Positions 19,112 through 26,610 of a stretch of 64,000 bases of DNA are shown one piece after another. This stretch comes from Gammaproteobacteria bacterium (lineage in GTDB: Bacteria > Pseudomonadota > Gammaproteobacteria > Competibacterales > Competibacteraceae): contig JACKNF010000006.1 in assembly GCA_024234995.1 (NCBI GenBank), positions 62,001 through 126,000 on the forward strand. The letters are read 5' to 3'. The notes beneath the pieces are model-generated. The model worked only from the letters and a program-made list of their open reading frames with translations, did not search any database and had not been told where the DNA came from. Made by a program: the position numbers and the translations under genes. Position 1 is the first letter of the stretch. Each line of letters starts with the position of its first letter.

Positions 19112-20302
19112 TTAGCGAATGACCTGCTGCAATACCTCCACCACTTGTTTGGCACCCGCCGAATTATCGGGCTGGTCGTTGCTATCCCGCACGACCACCA
19201 CCGTCTGCCCGCCTTGACCGGCGAGCCGGACCCGATAGCGCGTGCCAACCGGGGGAGCTTCTGTCTTTTTACTGCTGCGCCAAAATGCCAGCTTGGAAAG
19301 CCAGCCTTCATCCCCGGATTTTTGATTCTCCAGTTCGGGGTCACGGTATTCGACCACATACAAACCTTGACCCCGATTCTGCTCTTCCACTCCGTAGTTA
19401 CTGCCATCCAGCGCCAGCCCAACCAGTCGCCAAGCGCTTGAATAATCTTCATTGATAAGTAACCGGCTTTCCCCTCCCTCTTGAATCAAGCGGGTGCGTG
19501 GTCCCGCTGGCGCCGCACCTGCCTTAGCCTGCTGAACTTCGGTGCGTTTCTCCGATGCACCCAAATAAACCGTTAGCCGGTTGAGCATCTCAGCTTCCAG
19601 CTCTGGGCTGGAAGGCCGCCGTTGCCACATATAGGTATTGGTGGCGCTGGCGCTGGCACCACCGATTGCAACTTCCTCAACACCGTAATGTGTCATATAA
19701 ACCTCAGTATTCCCACCGTCGGCGCTACGCTCCAGCCGGGTGCGGAACTTGTCGCGGGTCGGGGCTGAATACAGCACATCCAGATACTGCTTCAGCAGGC
19801 CGCGTAGACCGTCCTGAGGAATATCAGCGCGATTTTCCACCCAATCGGTTTCCATAATGCCGATCGTCGGATCATCACGTTTCAAAGCAAAACCATTACT
19901 GGTCCAGAACTCCCGAACCTTAGGCCAAACTTGATCGGCAGGTGCCGTAACTACCAGCCAGCGCTGGTTTCCATCTTGCTGCAGGGTAATGCCAGGTTGT
20001 GAGGGCAACACAGCTGCAGGCTGCCGGACCTGAGATCCGCCGCGTTCCTGGGCGTAAGCCGATAAACGAGCGGAACCTGCAGGGTTGATCTCCGGCACCA
20101 CCAGGGTGTCATCAATGGTCGATGCAGTGAGATCAGGCGGGATCTCCAATGGTTGCGCAATCGTGCTTTTCCGGTAATCAGGACGCCGGTCCGGTAGCAG
20201 CGTATCAAAGCTCTTAGAGCAGCCAGTGAGCGTCAGCGCTACGGCAACTGACAGTGTTGCCGCGCGCCACGGGAAATACAAAAATCGCGTCATCATCATC
20301 AT
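19112..20302 (-). CDS. bamC: Outer-membrane assembly lipoprotein BamC
   Basis: BamC (NlpB) is an accessory lipoprotein of the beta-barrel assembly machine. The 396-residue protein has a lipoprotein signal ending in LTLTGC, then the unstructured segment with LLPDRRPDYRKS and PLEIPPDL that contacts BamD. Two helix-grip domains follow (about 100-220 and 280-395). It is somewhat longer than the E. coli protein. The start is the first of four consecutive ATGs; its A is the last base of the dapA stop (TGATG), so translation is coupled. The dapA-bamC order is conserved in E. coli. Confidence 0.93.
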   Translation of the reverse strand: MMMMTRFLYFPWRAATLSVAVALTLTGCSKSFDTLLPDRRPDYRKSTIAQPLEIPPDLTASTIDDTLVVPEINPAGSARLSAYAQERGGSQVRQPAAVLPSQPGITLQQDGNQRWLVVTAPADQVWPKVREFWTSNGFALKRDDPTIGIMETDWVENRADIPQDGLRGLLKQYLDVLYSAPTRDKFRTRLERSADGGNTEVYMTHYGVEEVAIGGASASATNTYMWQRRPSSPELEAEMLNRLTVYLGASEKRTEVQQAKAGAAPAGPRTRLIQEGGESRLLINEDYSSAWRLVGLALDGSNYGVEEQNRGQGLYVVEYRDPELENQKSGDEGWLSKLAFWRSSKKTEAPPVGTRYRVRLAGQGGQTVVVVRDSNDQPDNSAGAKQVVEVLQQVIR

Positions 20303-21174
20303 CAAAGCACTCCGGCCTGCTGCATCGCAGCCCGCACTGCGGGCTGGAACGACTCGGAAAATAGCGTCAACGGCAAACGAATCCCTTGTGGAATCAGCCC
20401 TAATTGGCTGACAGCCCACTTCACCGGTATCGGATTCGATTCGAGAAACAAGGTCTTGTGCAATTCAGCCAATTGGCTATTGATTGCTTCGGTGCGGGCG
20501 CGATCACCGGCCAGCGCTGCAACGCACAATTCATGCATAGCATGCGGTGCGACGTTAGCGGTCACCGAGATCACTCCTTTAGCACCACTCAGCATAGCCT
20601 CAGCGGCAATGCCATCATCGCCACTGTATACATCCATCCGGTCACCGCAGCGACGCACCAATTCCCGTATGCGCTCCAGGGTGCTGGCTTCCTTGATACC
20701 CACAATATTCGGGGTATCAGCCAATCGCTCGACTGTTTCCGGCATCAGGTCGCAAGCGGTACGCCCAGGGACGTTATAGAGAATTTGCGGAATTGCTACG
20801 CTATCCGCAATTAACTTGTAGTGACGATACAATCCTTCCTGGGTTGGTTTGTTATAATAAGGAGTCACTAGCAGGCAGGCATCTGCCCCAACTTCCATCG
20901 CCCGCCGGGTCAGATGCAGTGCCTCGCTGGTGGAGTTAGCCCCGGTGCCGGCAATCACCGGAATCCGTCCCTTGACCTGTTCCACCACTTTGCGGACCAC
21001 GGTGATGTGTTCCTCAAAATTCAGGGTTGCTGACTCGCCGGTAGTGCCCACGGCGATAATAGCATTAGTCCCATTGTCAATATGAAACTCCACTAACCGG
21101 GCCAGCGCTTCGAAATCCAGCCCGCCATCCGCCTGCATCGGCGTTACAATGGCCACCATGCTGCCACGAAACAT
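20302..21174 (-). CDS. dapA: 4-hydroxy-tetrahydrodipicolinate synthase
   Basis: DapA condenses pyruvate with aspartate semialdehyde, committing carbon to lysine and meso-diaminopimelate. The 290-residue length matches E. coli. Diagnostic segments are MFRGSMVAIVTPM (start), GTTGESATL (about 43-51), the Tyr region LVTPYYNKPTQEGLYRH, YNVPGRTACD, and the Schiff-base lysine in IVGIKEAS (about 161). ATG at 21174 fits the family start; the longer frame to 21279 would read through the 44-bp repeats. It is divergent from gcvR and coupled to bamC. Confidence 0.97.
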   Translation of the reverse strand: MFRGSMVAIVTPMQADGGLDFEALARLVEFHIDNGTNAIIAVGTTGESATLNFEEHITVVRKVVEQVKGRIPVIAGTGANSTSEALHLTRRAMEVGADACLLVTPYYNKPTQEGLYRHYKLIADSVAIPQILYNVPGRTACDLMPETVERLADTPNIVGIKEASTLERIRELVRRCGDRMDVYSGDDGIAAEAMLSGAKGVISVTANVAPHAMHELCVAALAGDRARTEAINSQLAELHKTLFLESNPIPVKWAVSQLGLIPQGIRLPLTLFSESFQPAVRAAMQQAGVL

Positions 21175-21214
21175 GAGTATGCTCTCCGTTGATCCGCAAT
21201 CGCCGCATGGTACG

Positions 21215-21300
21215 GATACCCGGCAAGCTTGACAAGCGCCTATCGAGACTGTGGCACAGATACCCGATATGCTTGACAAGCGCCTATCGAGACTGTAGCG
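21215..21300. repeat. Two tandem ~44-bp repeats between dapA and gcvR
   Basis: The 26-bp word starting gcttgacaagcg occurs exactly at 21227-21252 and again at 21271-21296, a 44-bp period. The preceding bases (gatacccg) are also shared. Each unit contains TTGACA. A tandem duplication in a divergent promoter region could duplicate a -35 element or an operator; no good -10 is evident 17 bases on. Confidence 0.8.
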
Positions 21301-21380
21301 AAGCAGTTTTCACCCTCACTAGATACCTGTACACTGTTATTTTGACACTTCGTGTCACCTGCCTGTAGGAAACTCCGCCC

Positions 21381-21911
21381 GTGAAAAACTACCTGGTCAT
21401 TTCCGCCCTTGGTGAAGATCGTCCCGGCTTGGTCAACGAACTGTCCCGGGCGATACTGGACTGTGATTGCAGCATCACAGACAGCCGCATGACTGTGCTG
21501 GGCGGTGAATTCGCCATTTTGCTGATGGTGCAGGGCAACTGGAATACCCTGACCAAGCTGGAAATGCAACTCAAGCGATTAGAGCAGGCGCTGGGTATGA
21601 CCATCATTGCTAAGCGCACTGAAGGCCGGGCGGTAACCGGGGATGTCCTCCCCTATGCAGTCGAGGTTGTTGCGGTTAACCAGCCAGGGATCGTCCACCA
21701 TTTAGCCAGCTTTTTCGCCAGCCGCTCGATCAACATCGAAGATATGGTAACCCGCAGCTACAGCGCACCGCACACCGGCACACCGATGTTCTCAGTCAAT
21801 TTAGCAATAGGTATTCCTGCCAACACCCATATTGCCCTGCTGCGCGAGGAATTCCTGGATTTTTGCGACGATCTGAATCTGGATGCGGTACTGGAACCGA
21901 TTAAGGGGTAA
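21381..21911 (+). CDS. gcvR: GcvR-like ACT-domain regulatory protein
   Basis: GcvR in E. coli binds glycine and sequesters the activator GcvA of the glycine cleavage operon. This 176-residue protein consists of two ACT domains. The first starts LVISALGEDRPGLVNELSRA and the second is at about 93-170 (VEVVAVNQPGIVHHLASFFA). Both have the characteristic D/Q-x-P-G turn. The position, divergent from dapA, is the same as in E. coli. No gcvA or gcv genes are in the window, so glycine-cleavage control is inferred from family and synteny. Confidence 0.88.
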   Translation: MKNYLVISALGEDRPGLVNELSRAILDCDCSITDSRMTVLGGEFAILLMVQGNWNTLTKLEMQLKRLEQALGMTIIAKRTEGRAVTGDVLPYAVEVVAVNQPGIVHHLASFFASRSINIEDMVTRSYSAPHTGTPMFSVNLAIGIPANTHIALLREEFLDFCDDLNLDAVLEPIKG

Positions 21912-21922
21912 CTTATATCCCC

Positions 21923-23311
21923 ATGCCTGAAAACCGTTTATTTATTCTCGACACGAACGTGCTGATGCACGACCCGGCGGCCGTATTCCGTTTCCAAGAG
22001 CATGACATCTATTTACCGATGAGGGTGCTGGAAGAGCTGGATCATGCCAAGAAAGGCGTCTCTGAGGTTGCCCGCAATGTCCGCCAAGCCAGCCGGTTTT
22101 TAGATGAACTAGTGGCCGGCGCCAGTCAGGAGGAAATTCAGCAAGGACTGCCATTACCTGGCACACTGGGTCCGCACGGCCAGCCGGCCGGCGGCCGGTT
22201 GTACTTTCAGATCCGCCCCGCTCATCTCAGCCCCTCGATCCCTCTACCCGGTAATACGCCGGATAATGATATCCTAGGCATAGCGCTGACCTTACGTCAG
22301 GACCACCCATTGCGTCAGGTTACCCTGGTCTCTAAGGACATCAACCTGCGGATTAAGGCTGCCATTCTTGGCATCCATTCCGAAGATTACTATAGTGATC
22401 AAGCGCTTGATGATGTCAACCTGCTATATGGAGGTCTCTGCGATCTACCTGCGGATTTCTGGGACTCACACGGCAGGGAGCTGGATTCCTGGAAAGAAAG
22501 CGGCCGCACATTCTATCGGATTAGCGGTCCTGAAGTGGCGAATTGGCATCCCAATCAAGGGCTGTTTCCCGCCGATAACGGCCCCGCCTTCATCGTCCGC
22601 CAACGACGCGGCCAGGAGGCCGTTATTGAAATTCTCAAGGACTACACCGCACCTGGCCATGCAATCTGGGGTATGACCGCCCGCAACCGTGAACAGAATT
22701 TCGCCCTTAATCTTTTACTGGATACCGAGATTGATTTCGTGACCCTGCTTGGCGCTGCTGGTACCGGTAAGACCTTGTTGACCTTAGCCGCTGGGCTGGC
22801 GCAAGTATTGGACGTCAAGAGCTACCGGGAAATTATCATGACCCGGGTCACGGTGCCTGTCGGCGAAGACATCGGTTTTCTCCCTGGCACTGAGGAGGAA
22901 AAGATGACACCCTGGATGGGGGCGCTCATGGACAATCTGGAAGTGCTGGCGCCGCAGGCAGGCGGAGAATGGGGCCGCGCTGCAACGGCTGATTTACTGG
23001 GTAGCCGGATCAAGATCCGTTCCCTCAACTTTATGCGTGGACGGACATTCCAGAACAAGTACCTGATCCTCGATGAAGCACAAAACCTGACACCCAAACA
23101 AATGAAAACGCTGATCACGCGCGCCGGCCCCGGGACCAAAGTGATCTGCTTGGGTAACATTGCCCAGATTGACACCCCCTATCTCTCAGAAACCACCTCC
23201 GGCCTGACCTATGTTGTCGATCGTTTTAAGGACTGGCCGCATGGGGGACATGTGACTCTACGACGCGGCGAACGGTCACGATTAGCCGAATTTGCTTCGG
23301 AGCAGCTGTAG
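21923..23311 (+). CDS. PIN-domain PhoH-family ATPase
   Basis: The 462-residue protein fuses an N-terminal PIN ribonuclease domain (FILDTNVLMHDP at 8, with acidic partners near 45 and in the VTLVSKDINLRIKA segment) to a C-terminal PhoH-type P-loop ATPase or helicase. The Walker A GAAGTGKT lies at about 277-284 and Walker B in KYLILDEAQNLTP. This is the PhoH2/YlaK-type architecture, for which RNA unwinding and cleavage has been reported in related proteins. It begins 11 bases after gcvR, suggesting one transcript. Confidence 0.9.
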   Translation: MPENRLFILDTNVLMHDPAAVFRFQEHDIYLPMRVLEELDHAKKGVSEVARNVRQASRFLDELVAGASQEEIQQGLPLPGTLGPHGQPAGGRLYFQIRPAHLSPSIPLPGNTPDNDILGIALTLRQDHPLRQVTLVSKDINLRIKAAILGIHSEDYYSDQALDDVNLLYGGLCDLPADFWDSHGRELDSWKESGRTFYRISGPEVANWHPNQGLFPADNGPAFIVRQRRGQEAVIEILKDYTAPGHAIWGMTARNREQNFALNLLLDTEIDFVTLLGAAGTGKTLLTLAAGLAQVLDVKSYREIIMTRVTVPVGEDIGFLPGTEEEKMTPWMGALMDNLEVLAPQAGGEWGRAATADLLGSRIKIRSLNFMRGRTFQNKYLILDEAQNLTPKQMKTLITRAGPGTKVICLGNIAQIDTPYLSETTSGLTYVVDRFKDWPHGGHVTLRRGERSRLAEFASEQL

Positions 23312-23325
23312 GCGGCGGTTAGCGC

Positions 23326-24759
23326 ATGACTGACCATCTCATTGCGTTGCTTTCCTTAGCTTGGCTACTGTGGATCGCATTGGTAGCAATTGGACTGGTC
23401 TTGGAGCGCCGCTCACCGGTAGCCACACTGGCTTGGCTACTGGCTCTGCTGTTCATGCCCTACTTCGGATTCCTGATCTACCTGCTGTTTGGACCACGGC
23501 GGCTGCGCCGGCGCCGGTTGCGTTATGGCCGCGCCCGCGAACGCCTGATTCAGTCGACCCGTGACCTGCGCCCCGATCATGCGATTCCAGAGGGTTTCCC
23601 GGATGCAGGACTTGAACGGCAGATCGCTCTGATGCTAGCGCGGGTAGGCCAGGGTGTTCCTGTGCCAGCGGCCGGTGTGACCGTGCTGGAAACTGGCGAT
23701 GCTTGTTATCAATCCATCGAAACCGCTATCACTGCCACCTGCCATCACATTCATCTCGAATACTACCTATGGCAACCGGATCAAACCGGAACACGGTTAC
23801 GCGATGCGTTGGTCGCGAAAGCCCGTGCAGGCGTCCAAGTACGCTTGCTGCTGGATGCCATCGGCTCCGATCATGCCCATCATCGTTTCTTACAGCCCTT
23901 GCACGACGCCGGAGTGCAGGTAGCCTGGTTCAACCCCATTGGCCTGCGCCGCTTGCGCTTGAAATATGTTAATTTTCGCACCCACCGCAAAATCATCGTC
24001 TGCGATGGCCAGATTGGCTTCATTGGCGGCATCAATATCAGCGATGAACATAGCGAGACTCACCGTAGCAACAATGCCTGGCGCGACACGCATTTGCGTA
24101 TCGAAGGCGAACCTGTTCACCGGCTGCAATTCATTTTTCTGGAAGATTGGTACTTTGCGACCGACCGGGCGCCTTTTAAGGATGAATTCTTCCCTCGCTT
24201 CACTGAAACCGCCGGCCATTGGCTGCAAATTGTCGAATCCGGCCCGGACAACAATCGCCACGCTATCGCCAAACTCTATTTCGCTGCTATTGCCGGCGCA
24301 CAACGGCAAGTGCTGCTGGCGACCCCCTACTTTGTTCCTAGCGAAGCCCTGACGGCTGCATTGGTCACAGCCGCATTGCGCGGAGTTAACGTGCGCGTAT
24401 TGGCCCCCAAGAAAAGCGATTCACGGCTGGCCACCGCTGCCGCCCGTAGCTATTACGATGAGCTGGCTAGTGCTGGCGTCACTCTTTACGAATACGGTCC
24501 GCCGATGCTACATGCCAAACTCATGGTGGTCGATGAACGAATCGCTGTAGTAGGCAGCGCTAATTTCGACAATCGAAGTTTGGCGCTGAATTTCGAGGCA
24601 ATCGCTGTTCTTTACGATACGGGGCTCGCTATACAACTGGCCCGCAGTTTCGAAACCGATCTGCGTTGTGCTAGCCACTATGTCAAACCGGGCCGGCGGG
24701 CCACCCTGGGTCAACGGCTGGGTGAATCCACAGCCCGATTGTTGTCCCCGTTGTTGTGA
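23326..24759 (+). CDS. cls: Cardiolipin synthase (phospholipase D family)
   Basis: The enzyme joins two phosphatidylglycerol molecules to make cardiolipin at the inner membrane. The 477-residue protein starts with two hydrophobic helices (LIALLSLAWLLWIALVAIGL and LAWLLALLFMPYFGFLIYLLF). It carries two HKD motifs: HRKIIVCDGQIGFIGGIN (about 220) and HAKLMVVDERIAVVGSANFD (about 395). This is the ClsA-type arrangement. It lies 14 bases after the PhoH gene in the same direction. Whether it is ClsA or a paralogue cannot be settled here. Confidence 0.93.
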   Translation: MTDHLIALLSLAWLLWIALVAIGLVLERRSPVATLAWLLALLFMPYFGFLIYLLFGPRRLRRRRLRYGRARERLIQSTRDLRPDHAIPEGFPDAGLERQIALMLARVGQGVPVPAAGVTVLETGDACYQSIETAITATCHHIHLEYYLWQPDQTGTRLRDALVAKARAGVQVRLLLDAIGSDHAHHRFLQPLHDAGVQVAWFNPIGLRRLRLKYVNFRTHRKIIVCDGQIGFIGGINISDEHSETHRSNNAWRDTHLRIEGEPVHRLQFIFLEDWYFATDRAPFKDEFFPRFTETAGHWLQIVESGPDNNRHAIAKLYFAAIAGAQRQVLLATPYFVPSEALTAALVTAALRGVNVRVLAPKKSDSRLATAAARSYYDELASAGVTLYEYGPPMLHAKLMVVDERIAVVGSANFDNRSLALNFEAIAVLYDTGLAIQLARSFETDLRCASHYVKPGRRATLGQRLGESTARLLSPLL

Positions 24760-24880
24760 GCCGCCGCATGCTGGCACACCCCCACACTGCGGCATATTTG
24801 AGGGCGGCGTTGAACCTCTCTGAATCAGAGGAGGATTCCTTGCGCACTAGGGCCTATATACCAATTGCGCTATCACCCAG

Positions 24881-24997
24881 TCAGCGGATTTCAAGCAATT
24901 TATCAAAGGGGTGCAATCCATCCAGGAATTCTGGCTCATTACCGTCAAATTGCCCAACGGCCTGAATGGATTGCGGCAGGCTGCTAGAACCGGCTAC
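24881..24997 (-). other. Short coding-like stretch in frame after the perM stop
   Basis: Directly after the perM stop codon the same minus-strand frame stays open for about 38 codons. It ends at TGA (24881-24883) and reads like protein (QAVGQFDGNEPEFLDGLHPF). It has no start codon with a ribosome site. It may be chance, the end of a degraded gene, or an extension separated by a recent nonsense change. The rest of 24760-25000 shows nothing recognisable. Confidence 0.2.
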
Positions 24998-26062
24998 TTA
25001 CTCTACGATAGCTACCGTTTGGCGCGGCCAGGCTTTGATCAATGACTGCACCACAGTCGCCAGCGGGATGGCGAAAAATACCCCCCAGAATCCCCACAGG
25101 CCACCGAACATCAACACCGCTACAATAATGGCAATGGGGTGCAGATCAACTACTTCAGAAAATAGCAGGGGGACCAGCACGTTGCCATCCAGTCCCTGGA
25201 TGATCAGATAAACACCCAGCAGCCACATAAACTCAGACCCCCAACCCCATTGAAAAAATGCAACTAACGCAACCGGCACCGTCACCACGACTGCGCCAAT
25301 GTAGGGCACAATCACCGACAGCCCCACCATCAACGCCAGCAACATGGAGAATTGCAACCCCATGTAAGCGAATGTGGCGAAAGTCACCACCCAGACCACC
25401 AGAATTTCTAGAAACTTACCGCGCACATAGTTGCCCATCTGCCGATCGACCTCGCGCCAGACCTGTTGAGCCAATGTGTGATCATGCGGCAAGAACCCAT
25501 GGACCCAGTCCAGGATCAAATTTTTGTCCTTGAGGAAGAAAAACACCAGTAAGGGCAACAGCACTAGATAAACAATTAATGTGATAAATCCCATACCTGC
25601 CGCCAATGACCAGGTCAGAATATTCTGACCCCAGGTGCCGATTTCCGCGCGCACAGCGTTAATAACTTCGAGCACCTGCACCTCGGTAATGAAATCCGGA
25701 TACATGGCTGGCAGGCTGAGCAATAGATTTTGACCCTGGATGATCATGGCAGGTAACTGTTGGATTAACTGAGTCAACTGTCGCGAAGCCAGCGGCAGCA
25801 ACCCGAACAACACAAAAAATACAAAAGCCATGAACAAGATAAACACGACCACCACTGCCAGCAGGCGAGGCGTCCGCAACCGGCATTGCAGGATTTGCAC
25901 GATACCTTCGAGCAAGTAGGCGATGACGATGCCTGCCAGCACCGGTGCTAGATCGCGGCCCATCACCAGGACCACGCTAGTACCTACCACCAATACAACG
26001 GTCAGAATGACCGCCTGAGGATCATGAAAGAATCGTTCAAACCAATCGCTGAGGATTTTCAT
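24998..26062 (-). CDS. perM: AI-2E/PerM family transporter
   Basis: The 354-residue protein has about eight hydrophobic segments in the family pattern: two pairs near the N-terminus (VILTVVLVVGTSVVLVMGRD, then LLAVVVVFILFMAFVFFVLF), a soluble loop, then four C-terminal helices with LSVIVPYIGAVVVTVPVAL and LHPIAIIVAVLMFGGLWGFWG. The family exports small molecules or ions; AI-2 transport is shown for only some members. It is encoded opposite to its neighbours. The symbol follows the E. coli homologue and does not imply a demonstrated substrate. Confidence 0.88.
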   Translation of the reverse strand: MKILSDWFERFFHDPQAVILTVVLVVGTSVVLVMGRDLAPVLAGIVIAYLLEGIVQILQCRLRTPRLLAVVVVFILFMAFVFFVLFGLLPLASRQLTQLIQQLPAMIIQGQNLLLSLPAMYPDFITEVQVLEVINAVRAEIGTWGQNILTWSLAAGMGFITLIVYLVLLPLLVFFFLKDKNLILDWVHGFLPHDHTLAQQVWREVDRQMGNYVRGKFLEILVVWVVTFATFAYMGLQFSMLLALMVGLSVIVPYIGAVVVTVPVALVAFFQWGWGSEFMWLLGVYLIIQGLDGNVLVPLLFSEVVDLHPIAIIVAVLMFGGLWGFWGVFFAIPLATVVQSLIKAWPRQTVAIVE

Positions 26063-26200
26063 AAGGCCTTTTATCTTGATGCTTCGTTCTAAACGATGTT
26101 AGCAATAAAATCGCTGTCATTCCCAATCGAACGATAAAGGACTCCCGAACCGCTGCCACCGGCCGTGGTCTATGAGTTTTCGGAACCGCTTTAGTGCATC

Positions 26201-26215
26201 GCGCCAAAACAGTGC
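26201..26215. promoter_or_regulatory. Possible NtrC-type enhancer site upstream of prkA
   Basis: gcgccaaaacagtgc resembles the NtrC palindrome GCACCA-N3-TGGTGC with three mismatches. It lies about 195 bp upstream of the sigma-54 promoter match, a normal enhancer distance. As a sequence match it is weak; the promoter context and the known control of E. coli yeaGH raise its interest. Confidence 0.25.
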
Positions 26216-26395
26216 AATAACAGCCAGACTCCACTGTCCCAATTCCAATTGGACCGGTCATTCAGGAACCGTTCAGATCATAAAAATAAAATTAAATAAT
26301 TGATTTTAATTAGTTAATATAAATACTCCTAGTCTGGAGGCAAGCGGGGTTCATGCGCAAAGCCAGATGCCTTTTTTATTTATAACAATCAAAAA

Positions 26396-26411
26396 TGGTC
26401 CGTTAATTGCT
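26396..26411 (+). promoter_or_regulatory. Sigma-54 (RpoN) promoter of the prkA-yeaH-spoVR operon
   Basis: tggtccgttaattgct matches the -24/-12 consensus TGGCACG-N4-TTGCW. It has the invariant GG and GC exactly 10 bases apart and an intact TTGCT at -12. Transcription would start near 26422, leaving a leader of about 190 bases. In E. coli the orthologous yeaGH operon is RpoN-dependent and induced by nitrogen starvation through NtrC, which supports the call independently. Confidence 0.65.
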
Positions 26412-26421
26412 TTATTTCCTC

Positions 26422-26610
26422 TCAGCAGCATCTGCGAGGACGATAAACCGCAGCTCAGCACCGCCGAGGACCGAGGAACAGGCGGTCTCCAGCCCGCTTC
26501 ACCGGCTGGAATCCGATGCACGGATCAAGGGAGGAATGAACCCATGTTGACCTAACAACCTTGAGCGGAAGCGATCACGCTTTCGTGACTCTGATAGAGA
26601 GGTTATAACC
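26422..26610 (+). other. Long 5' leader of prkA with possible structure
   Basis: The leader is much GC-richer than the AT-rich DNA just upstream. It contains a perfect hairpin stem, ccagcc-loop-ggctgg (about 26491-26511). It also has a GGGAGG ribosome-like site (near 26530) followed by very short frames (MNPC stop, MLT stop) before the true prkA ribosome site GAGAGG. The rest of 26063-26395 holds only the regulatory sites listed and no credible gene. Confidence 0.35.

Noticed and set aside
26195..26216. TGCA-N14-TGCA as a full NtrC palindrome
   Set aside because: The half-site spacing is wrong for the 17-bp NtrC consensus; only the inner GCGCCA-N3-CAGTGC match is kept, at low confidence.
26367..26555. 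62-codon plus-strand frame upstream of prkA
   Set aside because: It starts upstream of the predicted transcription start and crosses the sigma-54 promoter, so it would not be on the main transcript.
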